From the NCBI GenBank assembly GCA_947478845.1, contig CANJXC010000013.1, positions 1-64,000 of the forward strand: a stretch of 64,000 nucleotides of DNA, in the 5' to 3' direction. This stretch comes from Spirochaetales bacterium. Its GTDB lineage: Bacteria; Spirochaetota; Spirochaetia; JABEVK01. Of this stretch, positions 51,968 through 61,543 are shown one piece after another (position 1 is the first letter of the stretch; each line of letters opens with the position of its first letter). The position numbers and the translations under genes were made by a program. The notes below the pieces were generated by a model that saw nothing but the letters and a program-made list of their open reading frames with translations, had not been told where the DNA came from and made no database searches.

Positions 51968-52733
51968 TCATCAGACGGGCACGAAGGCGGGCAATCGCCT
52001 TGGTGTGAAGCTGCGACACGCGCGACTCGGTAACTTCCAGAACTTTGCCGATTTCCTTAAGGGTCAGATCCTCGTAATAGTACAAGACCAGAACTTTCTT
52101 TTCTTTGTCCGGGAGTTCGGACAATGCCTCGATGATGACCTTTTTGATTGCATCTCGTTCCACCAGATTGTCTGGGTTCATCGCTTGGGGTGATTCAATG
52201 CTCTCGACAATGCTCACCTTGTCGTTTTCATCACCGGTGTACCAGACATCATTGAGCGACAGTACCGAGGTGCCGCTGATCTTCAGCATGGTGTCGTTGA
52301 AGTCATCCTCGCTCATTCCCATCTCACCGGCTATTTCTTTGTCGCTAACCTGCCTTCCTAACTTGCTTTCCAAGTGCACAATCGCTTCCTCGACCTCGCG
52401 TGACTTTTGCCTCACCGACCTTGGCACCCAGTCAATGGCACGCAGTTCGTCAAAAATGGCGCCCCGGATGCGAGTTACCGCGTAGGTTTTGAACTTGACG
52501 TGTTTGGCCGGATCGAACTTGTCGATCGCGTCGATGAGCCCAAAAACACCAAAGCCAACCAAGTCATCGTAATCCACACTTTGCGGAAGCCCCATCGCCA
52601 CTTTGCCCGCCACATACCGAACCAGAGGAGCGTACTGTTTGATGAAGTTCTCCCGGATTTTGGGACTCCGCGATTTTTTGTACTCCATCCAGAGGTCGAG
52701 TTCCGACTTTTCGTCCACCACATTATCTGCCAT
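51945..52733 (-). CDS. whiG: Flagellar sigma factor FliA/WhiG
   Basis: The 262-residue sigma-28 factor has region 2 (YDDLVGFGVFGLIDAIDKFDP, KFKTYAVTRIRGAIFDELRA), region 3 (WVPRSVRQKSREVEEAI) and region 4 (LTLKEIGKVLEVTESRVSQL). It directs late flagellar genes such as flagellins. Start at 52733 has AGGA at correct spacing; ATG at 52739 is too close to it. It lies between the membrane-protein gene and fapA as in other spirochaetes. A partner anti-sigma FlgM is not seen. Confidence 0.93.
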   Translation of the reverse strand: MADNVVDEKSELDLWMEYKKSRSPKIRENFIKQYAPLVRYVAGKVAMGLPQSVDYDDLVGFGVFGLIDAIDKFDPAKHVKFKTYAVTRIRGAIFDELRAIDWVPRSVRQKSREVEEAIVHLESKLGRQVSDKEIAGEMGMSEDDFNDTMLKISGTSVLSLNDVWYTGDENDKVSIVESIESPQAMNPDNLVERDAIKKVIIEALSELPDKEKKVLVLYYYEDLTLKEIGKVLEVTESRVSQLHTKAIARLRARLMNARKGIF

Positions 52734-52735
52734 GC

Positions 52736-53344
52736 TCATTCCTCATGTTTATTCATCACCGATTTGACCGCTTTGGCCAAGATCACTGGATCCTGCTCCA
52801 GTCCTTCAAGGTCTGCACCCCTGGACGGGGTAAAGAGTACAACTGATTCGTTCGACTCCGGTAAGCCGGTTTCTTGAGGCGCAAACTCCGGAACCTCAGA
52901 CTTGCCATCGCCCGACTCCATCGCCGGATTGAAGGGGTTCAGAAGAGAACCAAGCTCCTCCATGGGCTCCCCGGCTGGAGAATCTGCCTCGGAAAAACGT
53001 TGCGGTTTGTCTTGGCTGCCGCCTTCCTTGATTCCCTGATCCGACTGCTCACCCGACGGTTCGACAAAAGACTGAACAGATTCCTCGCTATCGAGGACAA
53101 TGTTGACCGACTCGCCACTGTGCTCATACAGGGGCCCATCCTGCGCCACCGATGCTGACCCAAACAAATCAGGAAGCTGGCTCCGAAGCAGAAGCTCTGC
53201 TCCAAGTGTACCGGCACCGAGAACCATTGCCCAAACGAAAGCCCTCACTAAAGCGTCAAACAGCGGAATGCCGGAAACTAAGGCTACCAGAAAGGACAAG
53301 ACAAACCCCACGAGGGAACCGATACCGGCTGTCTGGAAGTTCAT
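52736..53344 (-). CDS. Membrane protein with long acidic cytoplasmic tail, flagellar operon
   Basis: The 202-residue protein has two transmembrane helices (about 7-25 and 31-50) and a long acidic, Ser/Glu/Pro-rich tail ending with a conserved-looking helix DPVILAKAVKSVMNKHEE. A gene of this kind stands between flhG and whiG in spirochaete flagellar operons; the function is unknown to me. It overlaps the whiG start region by translational coupling (TGA near 52736). GGAGG lies close to its ATG. Confidence 0.65.
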   Translation of the reverse strand: MNFQTAGIGSLVGFVLSFLVALVSGIPLFDALVRAFVWAMVLGAGTLGAELLLRSQLPDLFGSASVAQDGPLYEHSGESVNIVLDSEESVQSFVEPSGEQSDQGIKEGGSQDKPQRFSEADSPAGEPMEELGSLLNPFNPAMESGDGKSEVPEFAPQETGLPESNESVVLFTPSRGADLEGLEQDPVILAKAVKSVMNKHEE

Positions 53345-53397
53345 AAGTGCTGTCCCCTCCTTCTGTCTTCTACATTAGACCCGCCCGGACCGGGGGG

Positions 53398-54294
53398 TCA
53401 ACTCCCGAGCCGACCAAGCAGACGGCTGAGAAAAGTAGCCAAACCGCTGCCTTCCTTGTACTCCACCTTCTCGAGGCGACTGGCAAGGTTCATCAGGCAT
53501 TGAGCTGCCTTGCCCTTCGGGTCTATCACCGAGAACGGCCGCTGCTTGAGTACCGAACTCTGGACTAGAGGATCCTCGAAAATGAAACCAAGGTAGTCAA
53601 CCTTAATATTCAGAAACTGGCTAGCAATACTGGTTACTCGCTCGGCGACCTTTTTGGCCTCCACTACAGAAGAAACCCTGTTGACGACAAGTTTGAGACC
53701 CATGTTGGTTGTATTGAACTCAGTGGCAATGATCTTGATGATGCCGTAGGCGTCCGTAATCGCCGTCGGTTCAGGCGTTGTGATGATCAGGGTATCGTCA
53801 GCCGCAGCCACAAAGTCGAGAACGTTTCTGCTCACCCCTGCCGAGGTGTCAATGATGAGAATATCTGCGTCTGAAAGTGTCATCAACTCCTCGATGAAAG
53901 TCTTGCGCTCTTCGTCGGTCAAGTTGGCAATCTTGGTAAAGCCAGACGCGCCGGCCACAAACCTTATCCCATAGTCAGTCTCAGTGATGATTTCACGCAT
54001 CGTCTTCTGTTGACGGATCATATGGTACAAAGTGTACTTGGGGATGATCCCGAGGATAACGTTGACATTCGCAAGCCCCAAGTCGGCGTCGAGAAGTGTG
54101 ACTTTCTTTCCCAAACGGGCAAAACTCAGTGCCAGGTTGACGGCCATATTGGTCTTGCCGACACCGCCTTTTCCACTGGTGATGGTGATGATGCGGGTCT
54201 TTTTGTGTTCGTTTTGTTGCGCTTCACCATGAGAGTGAGCCGTCGCCGGGCTGGCCTTCACGAGTTCCCGAAGTTTTTCTGCTTGGTCTGCCAT
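53398..54294 (-). CDS. flhG: FlhG/YlxH MinD-like ATPase
   Basis: The 298-residue ATPase has the deviant Walker A TSGKGGVGKTNMAVNL (about 39-54), the KVTLLDADLGLANVNVILGI switch, the LIIDTSAGVS Walker B and a C-terminal membrane-targeting helix (about 265-290). FlhG/FleN sets flagellar number and place with FlhF. In spirochaetes it would act at the poles. It lies 3 bp after flhF on the same strand. The N-terminal extension (DQAEKLRELV) is the FlhF-activating DQAxxLR motif. Confidence 0.92.
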   Translation of the reverse strand: MADQAEKLRELVKASPATAHSHGEAQQNEHKKTRIITITSGKGGVGKTNMAVNLALSFARLGKKVTLLDADLGLANVNVILGIIPKYTLYHMIRQQKTMREIITETDYGIRFVAGASGFTKIANLTDEERKTFIEELMTLSDADILIIDTSAGVSRNVLDFVAAADDTLIITTPEPTAITDAYGIIKIIATEFNTTNMGLKLVVNRVSSVVEAKKVAERVTSIASQFLNIKVDYLGFIFEDPLVQSSVLKQRPFSVIDPKGKAAQCLMNLASRLEKVEYKEGSGLATFLSRLLGRLGS

Positions 54295-54297
54295 CGT

Positions 54298-55512
54298 TTA
54301 TTCCTTCAAAGCCTTTTTGAGATGTTCTGGTGAGAATCCCACCAAAGGTTTGAGCAGCTTTTCCTTGCTGGCACGGTGAATATCCTGAGGAACCGACTGG
54401 CCGTCGGTCAGGAATGAGACTGGTTTTTGCTTTTCCCACAGCAGCGAGAGCAAGTTGCCCACCACCGAAGTCTCATCGAGCTTGGTCAGAACGACCGATT
54501 GGTAACCAAAAGGCTCAAACTGCTGGAAAATTTCGCGGATGTCTCTGGTCTTGGTCGTGGCGCTGACCGCCAAGTGTACCTCGCTAGAACGTCCGGAACC
54601 TTCAAGCAGTCGCCGCATTTCGGCTAACTTCACAAAATCCTTCGGACTTTTGCCAATGGTATCAATCAGGATCATATCCTTGTCGCTGTCGAGTTCGATT
54701 CTCTGCCTCAAGGCATCGTAGCTTTCAATGCAAGTGACCGGAATACCCATGATTTCACCGTAGCTTTCGATTTGCATCTTGGCGCCGATCCGATAGTTAT
54801 CAATGGTGATCAAGCTGACCTTCTGTCGTAGTTGACCGCCAAAGCCTAGGCCGTAGACGGCGGCCAGTTTTGCGATTGTGGTGGTTTTGCCGACCCCGGT
54901 CGGGCCGACCAGAATGAAAACCCGGGGTCCGGTCCCTTTATGTTCCTGATGAATCTGTAGCCCTTCTGCGATCCAGGTCAAAACCCGGGGGTCAACCAAT
55001 TCGTCATCTTCGAGCTGGTCCAAGGTGAACTCTTTCTTGACACGCTCGAGAACCATCCGAACATACGGCGGCGAAAACTCATTGTCTTCCAACAACGCCG
55101 TCAACCTCACAATGGTGGGGTGATCAGCAAGTTTGGCCGAAGCTTCTGCAGGCGACATTCGCTCCGGAAGTTCGTCGAGTTTGACCCGTAGCGCCTTGAA
55201 CTCTTCGAGCACGGCTTTCATCGAGTCGTCTTTCTTTTCTTCGGCCTGTACCTGGGCCTTTGCTTTTGCATTGGCGAGAGCGAGAATCTTTTGTTTTTCT
55301 TCTTCCAGGCGCGCACGGTCGGCCGCAGTAGGGCCAGTATCATGCTTGATATAACCTGAAACTTCGATTTCTTCGCGTTGAAAAAAACCAAGAAAACCAC
55401 CCCGCGCCACTGTCCTCTGAGCGGTGATCTGAGCCTTTTCGCCGTAGCTGCTTCGGACTTTGTCCAAAGCGTCCTGAAAGTTGTCGCCGTTTTCCGTAAA
55501 GTACTGGTACAT
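54298..55512 (-). CDS. flhF: Flagellar biosynthesis GTPase FlhF
   Basis: The 404-residue SRP-type GTPase has an N-terminal FlhF-specific B region, a helical N domain and a G domain from about 200: LVGPTGVGKTTTIAKLAA (G1), TIDNYRIGA (G2), LIDTIGKSP (G3) and LTKLDETSVVGN (G4). FlhF recruits early flagellar parts to the pole. The stop is followed after 3 bp by flhG. The ATG at 55512 overlaps the flhA stop. Confidence 0.94.
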   Translation of the reverse strand: MYQYFTENGDNFQDALDKVRSSYGEKAQITAQRTVARGGFLGFFQREEIEVSGYIKHDTGPTAADRARLEEEKQKILALANAKAKAQVQAEEKKDDSMKAVLEEFKALRVKLDELPERMSPAEASAKLADHPTIVRLTALLEDNEFSPPYVRMVLERVKKEFTLDQLEDDELVDPRVLTWIAEGLQIHQEHKGTGPRVFILVGPTGVGKTTTIAKLAAVYGLGFGGQLRQKVSLITIDNYRIGAKMQIESYGEIMGIPVTCIESYDALRQRIELDSDKDMILIDTIGKSPKDFVKLAEMRRLLEGSGRSSEVHLAVSATTKTRDIREIFQQFEPFGYQSVVLTKLDETSVVGNLLSLLWEKQKPVSFLTDGQSVPQDIHRASKEKLLKPLVGFSPEHLKKALKE

Positions 55513-57626
55513 CAGTCCATCCCCTCAAACCTGACGATTCCCACTGACTCTACCTGGACACCCGAGGCGATTTCGGGAACCGACAGAACAACAAGGTCGG
55601 GAAGATCGCGTAAGGTGCTGTTTTTGATCAGCGGACGCGCCGCTTCACTGGCCAGAATCAACGGGTAAAACCCCAGATTCTGAACGCTTCGGAACGAGTT
55701 GCTTACGGCGTTGATCCATTTTCGCATCAGCTCGGGCTCGAGCGCTGCGACCGGGCCGGTGACTTGGTCATGGCGCGCTTCGATGATTTTTTGCTCGAGG
55801 CCCGGATCGAGGGTGAGCACATGAAGCGTCTTGGTCTCGTCAGCATACTGCAGACATATTTGCCTGCTCAGGGCTTGGCGAACCTTTTCAATGAGAAAGG
55901 CCGCATCCTTGGTCATTCCACCATAGTCCCCCAAGGTTTCCAGGATAACAACCATGTTGCGTATGGACACCTGCTCGAGAAGCAAACCCTGCAGCACTTT
56001 CTGTAGTTCACCGAGGCTGAACAACTTGTTGACCTCATCGACCACTGCCGGGTAGTCCTGCTTCACGCTTTCAATGAGGCTTTGAACCTCCTGACGCCCC
56101 AGAATCTCACCAGAATGTTTTTTGATGACTTCAGTGAGGTGGGTGGCGATAATCGAGGGGCTGTCGACCACGGTGTAGCCGGCCCGTTCTGCCTTGTCCC
56201 GGTTTTCGTCGGTGATCCAGAGGGCGGGTAGGCCGAATGCCGGGTCTTTGGTGGCCTCTCCTGGTATCTCTTCACGCTCGCCACCTGGGTTGATCGCCAT
56301 GTAATGGCCCATGCGGATGCTCCCCTTGCCCACTTCCATACCCTTGATTTTGAGGCTGTATTCTGAAGGCTCAAGACGCATGTTGTCGATGATGCGGATG
56401 CGCGGAACAACCAGGCCCAGTTCAAGTGCTGTTTCACTACGAATGCGGGTGACGCGTTCTAGCAGTTCGGCGCCCTGTTCCTTGTCAACCAAAGGAATTA
56501 GTCCGTAGCCCAATTCGAGCGAAAGTGGATCAAGTGGTGCCACGGAAACCGGACCTTTGTTGGCGTCGGCCTTGCTTTCGGCAGCCTTTCCGCTCGCCGC
56601 CTGTGCTGCCTGGGCTGTTTTTTGCTGGTCGTTCCGGCTCAAGCTGTAAGCCACAAAGCCGACGAGCCCCGCCAGCGGCAACAGGATGTACCAGGGAAAG
56701 CCCGGAATCAGTCCTAGCACGACGAGGAAGCCCGCAGCAATCCAGTAGATTCGGGCTTGAGCGGTAAACTGCCGCAGGGCATCGGTACCGATACTCTGGC
56801 CCGATGAACTTCGGGTAACCAGTAGGCCTGTGGCAAAAGAAATCATCAAGGAGGGCAGTTGGCTCACCAACCCGTCACCGATGGTAAGGCTTGTATAGGT
56901 GATGATCGCAGTGTTGAAACTTTCTCCATGGAAGGTCATGCCAACAATGAGGCCGGCTATGGCATTCACGAACGTGATCAGCAGGCCAATTTGCACGTTG
57001 CCCTGCACGAACTTCGAGGCGCCGTCCATGGCGCCAAAGAAGTCAACCTCCTGCTGCAACTCACTTTTTCGCCGCAGGGCTTCTTCTTCAGTGATGGAAC
57101 CGCTGGAGAAACTGTTATCGATGGTCATCTGCTTTGCCGGCAGTCCGTCGAGAGTAAAGCGCGCAGCGACTTCAGCAACCCTGGTAGCACCCTTAGTGAT
57201 CACCAAGAACTGCACGGCGATGAGAATGATGAAAATCACCAGGCCGATGACCAGGTTGACGGCTGTTACCTTGTCGGTGCCCGCACCGACAACGAAGGTG
57301 GCAAAAGCTCGTATGATCTGGCCGTCGAAGAGGGCTCCTTTGGACAGAATCAGGCGGGTAGTGCTGATGTTGAGAGCAAGGCCAAATACCGTTGTTACAA
57401 GAAGAAGGGTGGGAAACAATGTAAAGTCCAGCACCCGCCGACTGTAGATCACCACGAGCAGAATTAGAATTGACAACAAAAGGTTGACCGAAAGCAAAAC
57501 ATCGAGCAAGAAAGTCGGAAGTGGAATCAAAAGGGCCAAAATGACTGCGACTACGCCAGCTGCGACAAAGGCATCGGTACGGTTGCCGGCAAAAGCTGTT
57601 CGGAACACTCCGCTGAGATCACTCAT
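55512..57626 (-). CDS. flhA: Flagellar export protein FlhA
   Basis: The 704-residue protein has eight transmembrane helices (about 20-340), including the FHIPEP loop region (ARFTLDGLPAKQMTIDNSFS) that gates the export channel, and a large cytoplasmic domain that docks chaperone-substrate complexes (about 370-700). It is the central part of the flagellar type III export gate. The stop overlaps the flhF start and the ATG overlaps the flhB stop (57623-57626). Confidence 0.96.
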   Translation of the reverse strand: MSDLSGVFRTAFAGNRTDAFVAAGVVAVILALLIPLPTFLLDVLLSVNLLLSILILLVVIYSRRVLDFTLFPTLLLVTTVFGLALNISTTRLILSKGALFDGQIIRAFATFVVGAGTDKVTAVNLVIGLVIFIILIAVQFLVITKGATRVAEVAARFTLDGLPAKQMTIDNSFSSGSITEEEALRRKSELQQEVDFFGAMDGASKFVQGNVQIGLLITFVNAIAGLIVGMTFHGESFNTAIITYTSLTIGDGLVSQLPSLMISFATGLLVTRSSSGQSIGTDALRQFTAQARIYWIAAGFLVVLGLIPGFPWYILLPLAGLVGFVAYSLSRNDQQKTAQAAQAASGKAAESKADANKGPVSVAPLDPLSLELGYGLIPLVDKEQGAELLERVTRIRSETALELGLVVPRIRIIDNMRLEPSEYSLKIKGMEVGKGSIRMGHYMAINPGGEREEIPGEATKDPAFGLPALWITDENRDKAERAGYTVVDSPSIIATHLTEVIKKHSGEILGRQEVQSLIESVKQDYPAVVDEVNKLFSLGELQKVLQGLLLEQVSIRNMVVILETLGDYGGMTKDAAFLIEKVRQALSRQICLQYADETKTLHVLTLDPGLEQKIIEARHDQVTGPVAALEPELMRKWINAVSNSFRSVQNLGFYPLILASEAARPLIKNSTLRDLPDLVVLSVPEIASGVQVESVGIVRFEGMD

Positions 57627-58867
57627 GAGACTGCTCCGCTTGCTTGTCTGTCGTCGGAGGCACGGCCGTTAAGGCGGTAAATCTCGGCCAGAATTCGGCT
57701 CACCAATTCCCAATATTCTTGTGGAATCTGATCCCCGACTTCGACCGCCGCATACAGGGCACGTGCCAGGGGTTTGTTCTCCACCATGGGAACCCCAGCC
57801 TGAGCAGCAATTTCCTTGATGCGTTGGGCAATCAGATCCTGTCCCTTGGCGATGACAAGGGGGGCCGTCATCGTTGAGGCATCCCACTGCAAACCAATGG
57901 CATAGTGGGTAGGGTTGGTGATGATCACATCCGCTTTGGGCACGTTCTGCATCATATTCCGTCGCAGTATCTCACGCATTCGCTCGCGCAATCGGGAACG
58001 GATGAGGGGATCACCCTCCTGCTGCTTGCGTTCTTCTTTGACTTCCTGAAGCGACATCTTGAGAGATTCCCTGTGCTGGAAACGCTGGAACAGGTAGTCA
58101 GGAACCGCCAGAAGCAACATGACGACAGCACTTTGCACAATAATGTTCAGCGCTAACCGAAAAAGAAGGTCGGTGGCAAGGGCAAAGGACACATGAATGG
58201 TGTTCACTAGGTGTATCCATTCCCCGCTGATGTTAAGCCAAGCCACGATGGCCAGAATGACCACTTTCACCATCTGCTTGAGGATGTTGAACACCGCTTC
58301 CGTAGAGAACAATGAGCGTTTGATCCATTGGCCAAACTTCGGAACGATGCGCTTAAAGTCAGGAATAATTGGCTTGAGAGTGAACAAAATGCCCACCTGC
58401 AATAGGTTGGCTGCTGCCGCGGCCAAAAAAGCCACAGCCAATACGGGAACGAGAAGGCGAGCCATATACTGATAAAAGGTCCCAGCGAGTACCTGTCCAC
58501 CGGTAATAGGGTCGAGGGTCATGGACTGGGCAAAATAGAAACGGATCATCTCGACCAGAGTCTGCCAAATGGATGCAGCCAGAAAAGCTATCATCACCAC
58601 CGGAAGCAGCAGAACGACAGCGGCCGTGATGTCTTGGCTTTTTGCAACCTTGCCTTCTTCCCTCGCCTTTCGGATCTTGGTTTCGGTCGCATCCTCGGTG
58701 CGCCCTTCATCTTCGGCAGCAAATCGTTGCAGGTTCCAAGCAAAACGGGTGTCGGAAGAAGTCTGCCATGGGTAGTGAAGCTTACGGCTTCCCGCAATGC
58801 CTCTTCTAGCACGGTTGAAGTTGGCATGGTCGGCAGAGCTCACACGGCTTTTCCCAACGAAGTTCAT
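57623..58867 (-). CDS. flhB: Flagellar export protein FlhB
   Basis: The 414-residue protein has an N-terminal extension of about 50 residues before the usual start (LQRFAAEDEGRTEDATETK), as in spirochaete FlhB, then four transmembrane helices and a cytoplasmic domain with the self-cleavage site NPTHYAIGL (NPTH). FlhB switches export from rod/hook to filament substrates after cleavage. The ATG overlaps the fliR stop (58864-58867). Confidence 0.95.
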   Translation of the reverse strand: MNFVGKSRVSSADHANFNRARRGIAGSRKLHYPWQTSSDTRFAWNLQRFAAEDEGRTEDATETKIRKAREEGKVAKSQDITAAVVLLLPVVMIAFLAASIWQTLVEMIRFYFAQSMTLDPITGGQVLAGTFYQYMARLLVPVLAVAFLAAAAANLLQVGILFTLKPIIPDFKRIVPKFGQWIKRSLFSTEAVFNILKQMVKVVILAIVAWLNISGEWIHLVNTIHVSFALATDLLFRLALNIIVQSAVVMLLLAVPDYLFQRFQHRESLKMSLQEVKEERKQQEGDPLIRSRLRERMREILRRNMMQNVPKADVIITNPTHYAIGLQWDASTMTAPLVIAKGQDLIAQRIKEIAAQAGVPMVENKPLARALYAAVEVGDQIPQEYWELVSRILAEIYRLNGRASDDRQASGAVS

Positions 58868-59673
58868 TGAAGAGCTCCACGGAGGTTAGGGGGGGAAATG
58901 GTCTTAAAGAGCTCTTCAAGAGAATTGAAACCGTTGCTGATCACAGCGTTAAAGGCCTGGATAAGGTAGGGCATCGCTAGAAGCATGACCACAAAGCCCA
59001 CCCCGATGCTGATGGGAAAGCCCATCATCATCAAGTTCATCTGAGGTGCAGCCTTCCCAATGAGGCCCAAGGCAAGAGTGACTAGAAGCAAGATGCCAAA
59101 AATCGGCAGACTTAGCAGGAAAGACCGCTGAAACATCTCTCCTAGGCCAGTCAGCAGAGTCTGATTAACAAATCCAGGCTGGGAAACAAAATCGATGGCC
59201 CTGAGAGCCTTGAACGACTGCCAGACATTCACAAGAAAAACCGACTGGAAGCCGCCGCCGGAAATAAAGATCATCATCGCAGAAAGGTTGAGCAACTGGC
59301 CCAGAACGGGCAGTTCAATCTGAGCCAGAGGGTCGTAAACTTCTGATGCGTTAAAGCCCATTTGCTGCGCAATAAACGTGCCCGACATCTGGAAGGCCGA
59401 GTAAACCAGCACAAGGAAAAATCCCTGCAGGAGTCCCAGAAGCGCCTCACCAAGAAGCAAACCGACATACTGCAGCCCGTTGTCGGGTATGGGGTAGCCA
59501 GAGCTTTGCATCCAAGGAAAAACCACTACCGCCGTAAAGAAAGCCAGCCCAATACGCGTCACATCGGGCAAGGCTTCGCTTGAAAACAACGGTGTCACCG
59601 CCAGCATGGCAAACACCCGCGCCAGAATGAGAAAAAACAAGTTAGCGTTCTGGGCAATGTTCTCAAGAAACAA
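58864..59673 (-). CDS. fliR: Flagellar export protein FliR
   Basis: The 269-residue membrane protein has about six hydrophobic segments and the FliR features RVFAMLAVTPLFSSEALP, QQMGFNASEVYDPLAQIELP (conserved plug region) and KAAPQMNLMMMGFPISIGVG. It forms the FliPQR export channel with FliP and FliQ. It lies 14 bp after fliQ and overlaps flhB by 4 bp. Confidence 0.95.
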   Translation of the reverse strand: MFLENIAQNANLFFLILARVFAMLAVTPLFSSEALPDVTRIGLAFFTAVVVFPWMQSSGYPIPDNGLQYVGLLLGEALLGLLQGFFLVLVYSAFQMSGTFIAQQMGFNASEVYDPLAQIELPVLGQLLNLSAMMIFISGGGFQSVFLVNVWQSFKALRAIDFVSQPGFVNQTLLTGLGEMFQRSFLLSLPIFGILLLVTLALGLIGKAAPQMNLMMMGFPISIGVGFVVMLLAMPYLIQAFNAVISNGFNSLEELFKTISPPNLRGALQ

Positions 59674-59687
59674 CGGTCACTCCTTCT

Positions 59688-59957
59688 TCACTTAACCATG
59701 TTGGGGATCTGATTGAAGATCCCTATGGTGTAGGTTCGCAAAAGCGTGAACATCCAGGGACCAAAGACAATCAGCGCTCCAAAAATCGACAAAATCTTGG
59801 GAACGAAGCTAAGGGTTTGATCCTGAATCTGCGTGGTAGCTTGTAAGATCGATATAATCAATCCGACTATGGTGCCCACAATCAGCACAGGTGCAACCAA
59901 AAGCAAGGTCTGAATAATCGCGCCATTCATCAGGTTGACGGCTTCACCAACACTCAT
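59688..59957 (-). CDS. fliQ: Flagellar export protein FliQ
   Basis: The 89-residue protein has the two transmembrane hairpin of FliQ (about 15-38 and 52-75), with PVLIVGTIVGLIISILQATT and QIQDQTLSFVPKI. It is a subunit of the FliPQR channel. Its ATG overlaps the fliP stop (59954-59957) and it is followed by fliR. Confidence 0.95.
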   Translation of the reverse strand: MSVGEAVNLMNGAIIQTLLLVAPVLIVGTIVGLIISILQATTQIQDQTLSFVPKILSIFGALIVFGPWMFTLLRTYTIGIFNQIPNMVK

Positions 59958-60748
59958 AGGCTGAAACTCCTTACCAGGCCCGTGGTCAACAGGGTCCAGC
60001 CGTCAATCATGACGAACAGGATTAGCTTGAACGGCATGGAAATCATGACAGGTGGAAGCATGATCATGCCCATTGCCATTAAAACCGAGGCAACGACCAT
60101 ATCGATGATGATGAAAGGAATGAAAATGAGAATTCCGATTTTGAATGCTACCGTCATTTCGTGCAGAATAAACGCTGGAACAATGACGTAGGTTGGAACA
60201 TCCGCTAGGCTGTTGGGTTTTGTTAGGTTGGATAAACGCATGAAGAGCTTGATGTCGTCGTGATTGTTGCTCTGCATCTGCTTGTACATGAACAATCGCA
60301 GAGGGCTTTCTGCCTTTTGGAGGAACTCAGTCGTGTTGAGCTTTCCGTCGGAATAGGGAACATAGGCCTCGGCATAAATACGGTTAAAGACGGGCCACAT
60401 GATAAATAACGTCATGAAAAGGGCAATACCCAGCATCACCTGGTTTGGCGGTGCCTGTTGCAGCCCCAGAGCACGTTTGATGAAATCCAAAACAATGGAA
60501 ATCCTCAGAAAACTCGTCATCAGGATAAGCAAGGATGGAGCCAAGCTAAGGACGGTGAGGAGGATAAGCAGTTGAACAGACAAAGCCGTTTCCTGCTGAT
60601 TCTGGGCTGGACGGAGGTTGATACCGACGAACGGAAGATTCAGTCCGTTAGTCGGTTGCACCACCCGTGTTTGCGCGGCCAACGGTGAACCGGTTGCCCC
60701 CCCCAGGAGCAAACCTACCGCAAGCACGACGAGTAATTTCTTTTTCAT
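59954..60748 (-). CDS. fliP: Flagellar export protein FliP
   Basis: The 264-residue protein has a cleaved signal peptide (about 1-25), then four transmembrane helices with LLTVLSLAPSLLILMTSFLRI, LGLQQAPPNQVMLGIALFMT and FIIIDMVVASVLMAMGMIML. It forms the core of the FliPQR export pore. A run of eight G on the minus strand (60757-60750) stands one base before the ATG in place of a normal Shine-Dalgarno. Confidence 0.95.
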   Translation of the reverse strand: MKKKLLVVLAVGLLLGGATGSPLAAQTRVVQPTNGLNLPFVGINLRPAQNQQETALSVQLLILLTVLSLAPSLLILMTSFLRISIVLDFIKRALGLQQAPPNQVMLGIALFMTLFIMWPVFNRIYAEAYVPYSDGKLNTTEFLQKAESPLRLFMYKQMQSNNHDDIKLFMRLSNLTKPNSLADVPTYVIVPAFILHEMTVAFKIGILIFIPFIIIDMVVASVLMAMGMIMLPPVMISMPFKLILFVMIDGWTLLTTGLVRSFSL

Positions 60749-60774
60749 TCCCCCCCCAGGTATTGAAAAAAAAA
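60749..60774 (-). repeat. Homopolymer tracts in the fliP translation-initiation region
   Basis: On the minus strand T9 (60774-60766) is followed by a short gap and G8 (60757-60750), one base before the fliP ATG. The G-tract is the only candidate ribosome-binding site, so changes in its length by slippage could alter fliP translation. Confidence 0.5.
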
Positions 60775-60831
60775 CTCACATCAATTGGGTCAATCGAAGT
60801 ATGGTTCTCTGACCGTATTGTAACCCCGAAA

Positions 60832-61485
60832 TCAAAGATTCTTCAATCGTTCTCTTTGTTTTTTGATGAAATCTGTCGAATTCTCGACAGGTTCATCAAT
60901 TCTAGGGCGAATTTTCTCACGTTGTCCCAACATTGTGCCGATAATTCCGGCGAAACTCCCCCGCAAGGGCAACATTTTTCTCTCCGATGCTGCGAGGCGA
61001 AGAGCGTCCACAGTCTCGGAATCGGTGATTTGCTTGATGAAATTGACCCCACCGTCTGCTGTCCCAAGCAGAAGAATCTCGTTGCCAACCTCGACAAGCA
61101 GAAGTGCCTTGTTCCCAGCCAACGCATGATTGTGCAACACCTTGACCGGGCTTTCCACCAAGGGCCCTTGCCCTGAAATTCTTCGGAGAAACCAGACAAC
61201 CGCCAAGATCATCCCGATAACAAGGATGAGCAGAAAAAACATGCGCAGGTAATCCCAAATGGTGATGTCGCCCGTTGGTACCGTGCCATTTTGCGCAGCA
61301 GTGGGTACCGCTCCCGGCGCAGCAGGAGCGTTGCCGACGTTCGCGGTATCTCCGCCTGTGATGGAAAGGCTTGACTCCTGTGGCACAGCAACCGGAGCGG
61401 TCTTTGCCTCGGTAGCAAGCGTGGCCTGACCACACAGATTGGAACCGCCAAGCAACAAAATCCAAACCAGAGCGTGAGTTTTCAT
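60832..61485 (-). CDS. fliO: Flagellar biosynthesis protein FliO
   Basis: The 217-residue protein has a signal peptide (about 1-22), a periplasmic low-complexity stretch, one transmembrane helix (about 85-105, FFLLILVIGMILAVVWFL) and a FliO cytoplasmic domain (VKVLHNHALAGNKALLLVEVG). FliO assists assembly of FliP. Start at 61485 follows a GAGG plus G-run; the upstream ATG at 61512 is less likely. It lies 83 bp before fliP and 58 bp after fliY. Confidence 0.87.
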   Translation of the reverse strand: MKTHALVWILLLGGSNLCGQATLATEAKTAPVAVPQESSLSITGGDTANVGNAPAAPGAVPTAAQNGTVPTGDITIWDYLRMFFLLILVIGMILAVVWFLRRISGQGPLVESPVKVLHNHALAGNKALLLVEVGNEILLLGTADGGVNFIKQITDSETVDALRLAASERKMLPLRGSFAGIIGTMLGQREKIRPRIDEPVENSTDFIKKQRERLKNL

Positions 61486-61543
61486 GGCGCCCCCCCTCAA
61501 CAAACCTACCAAAAAAACGGCTCCCGGGAAAGGGGACTCTAGT

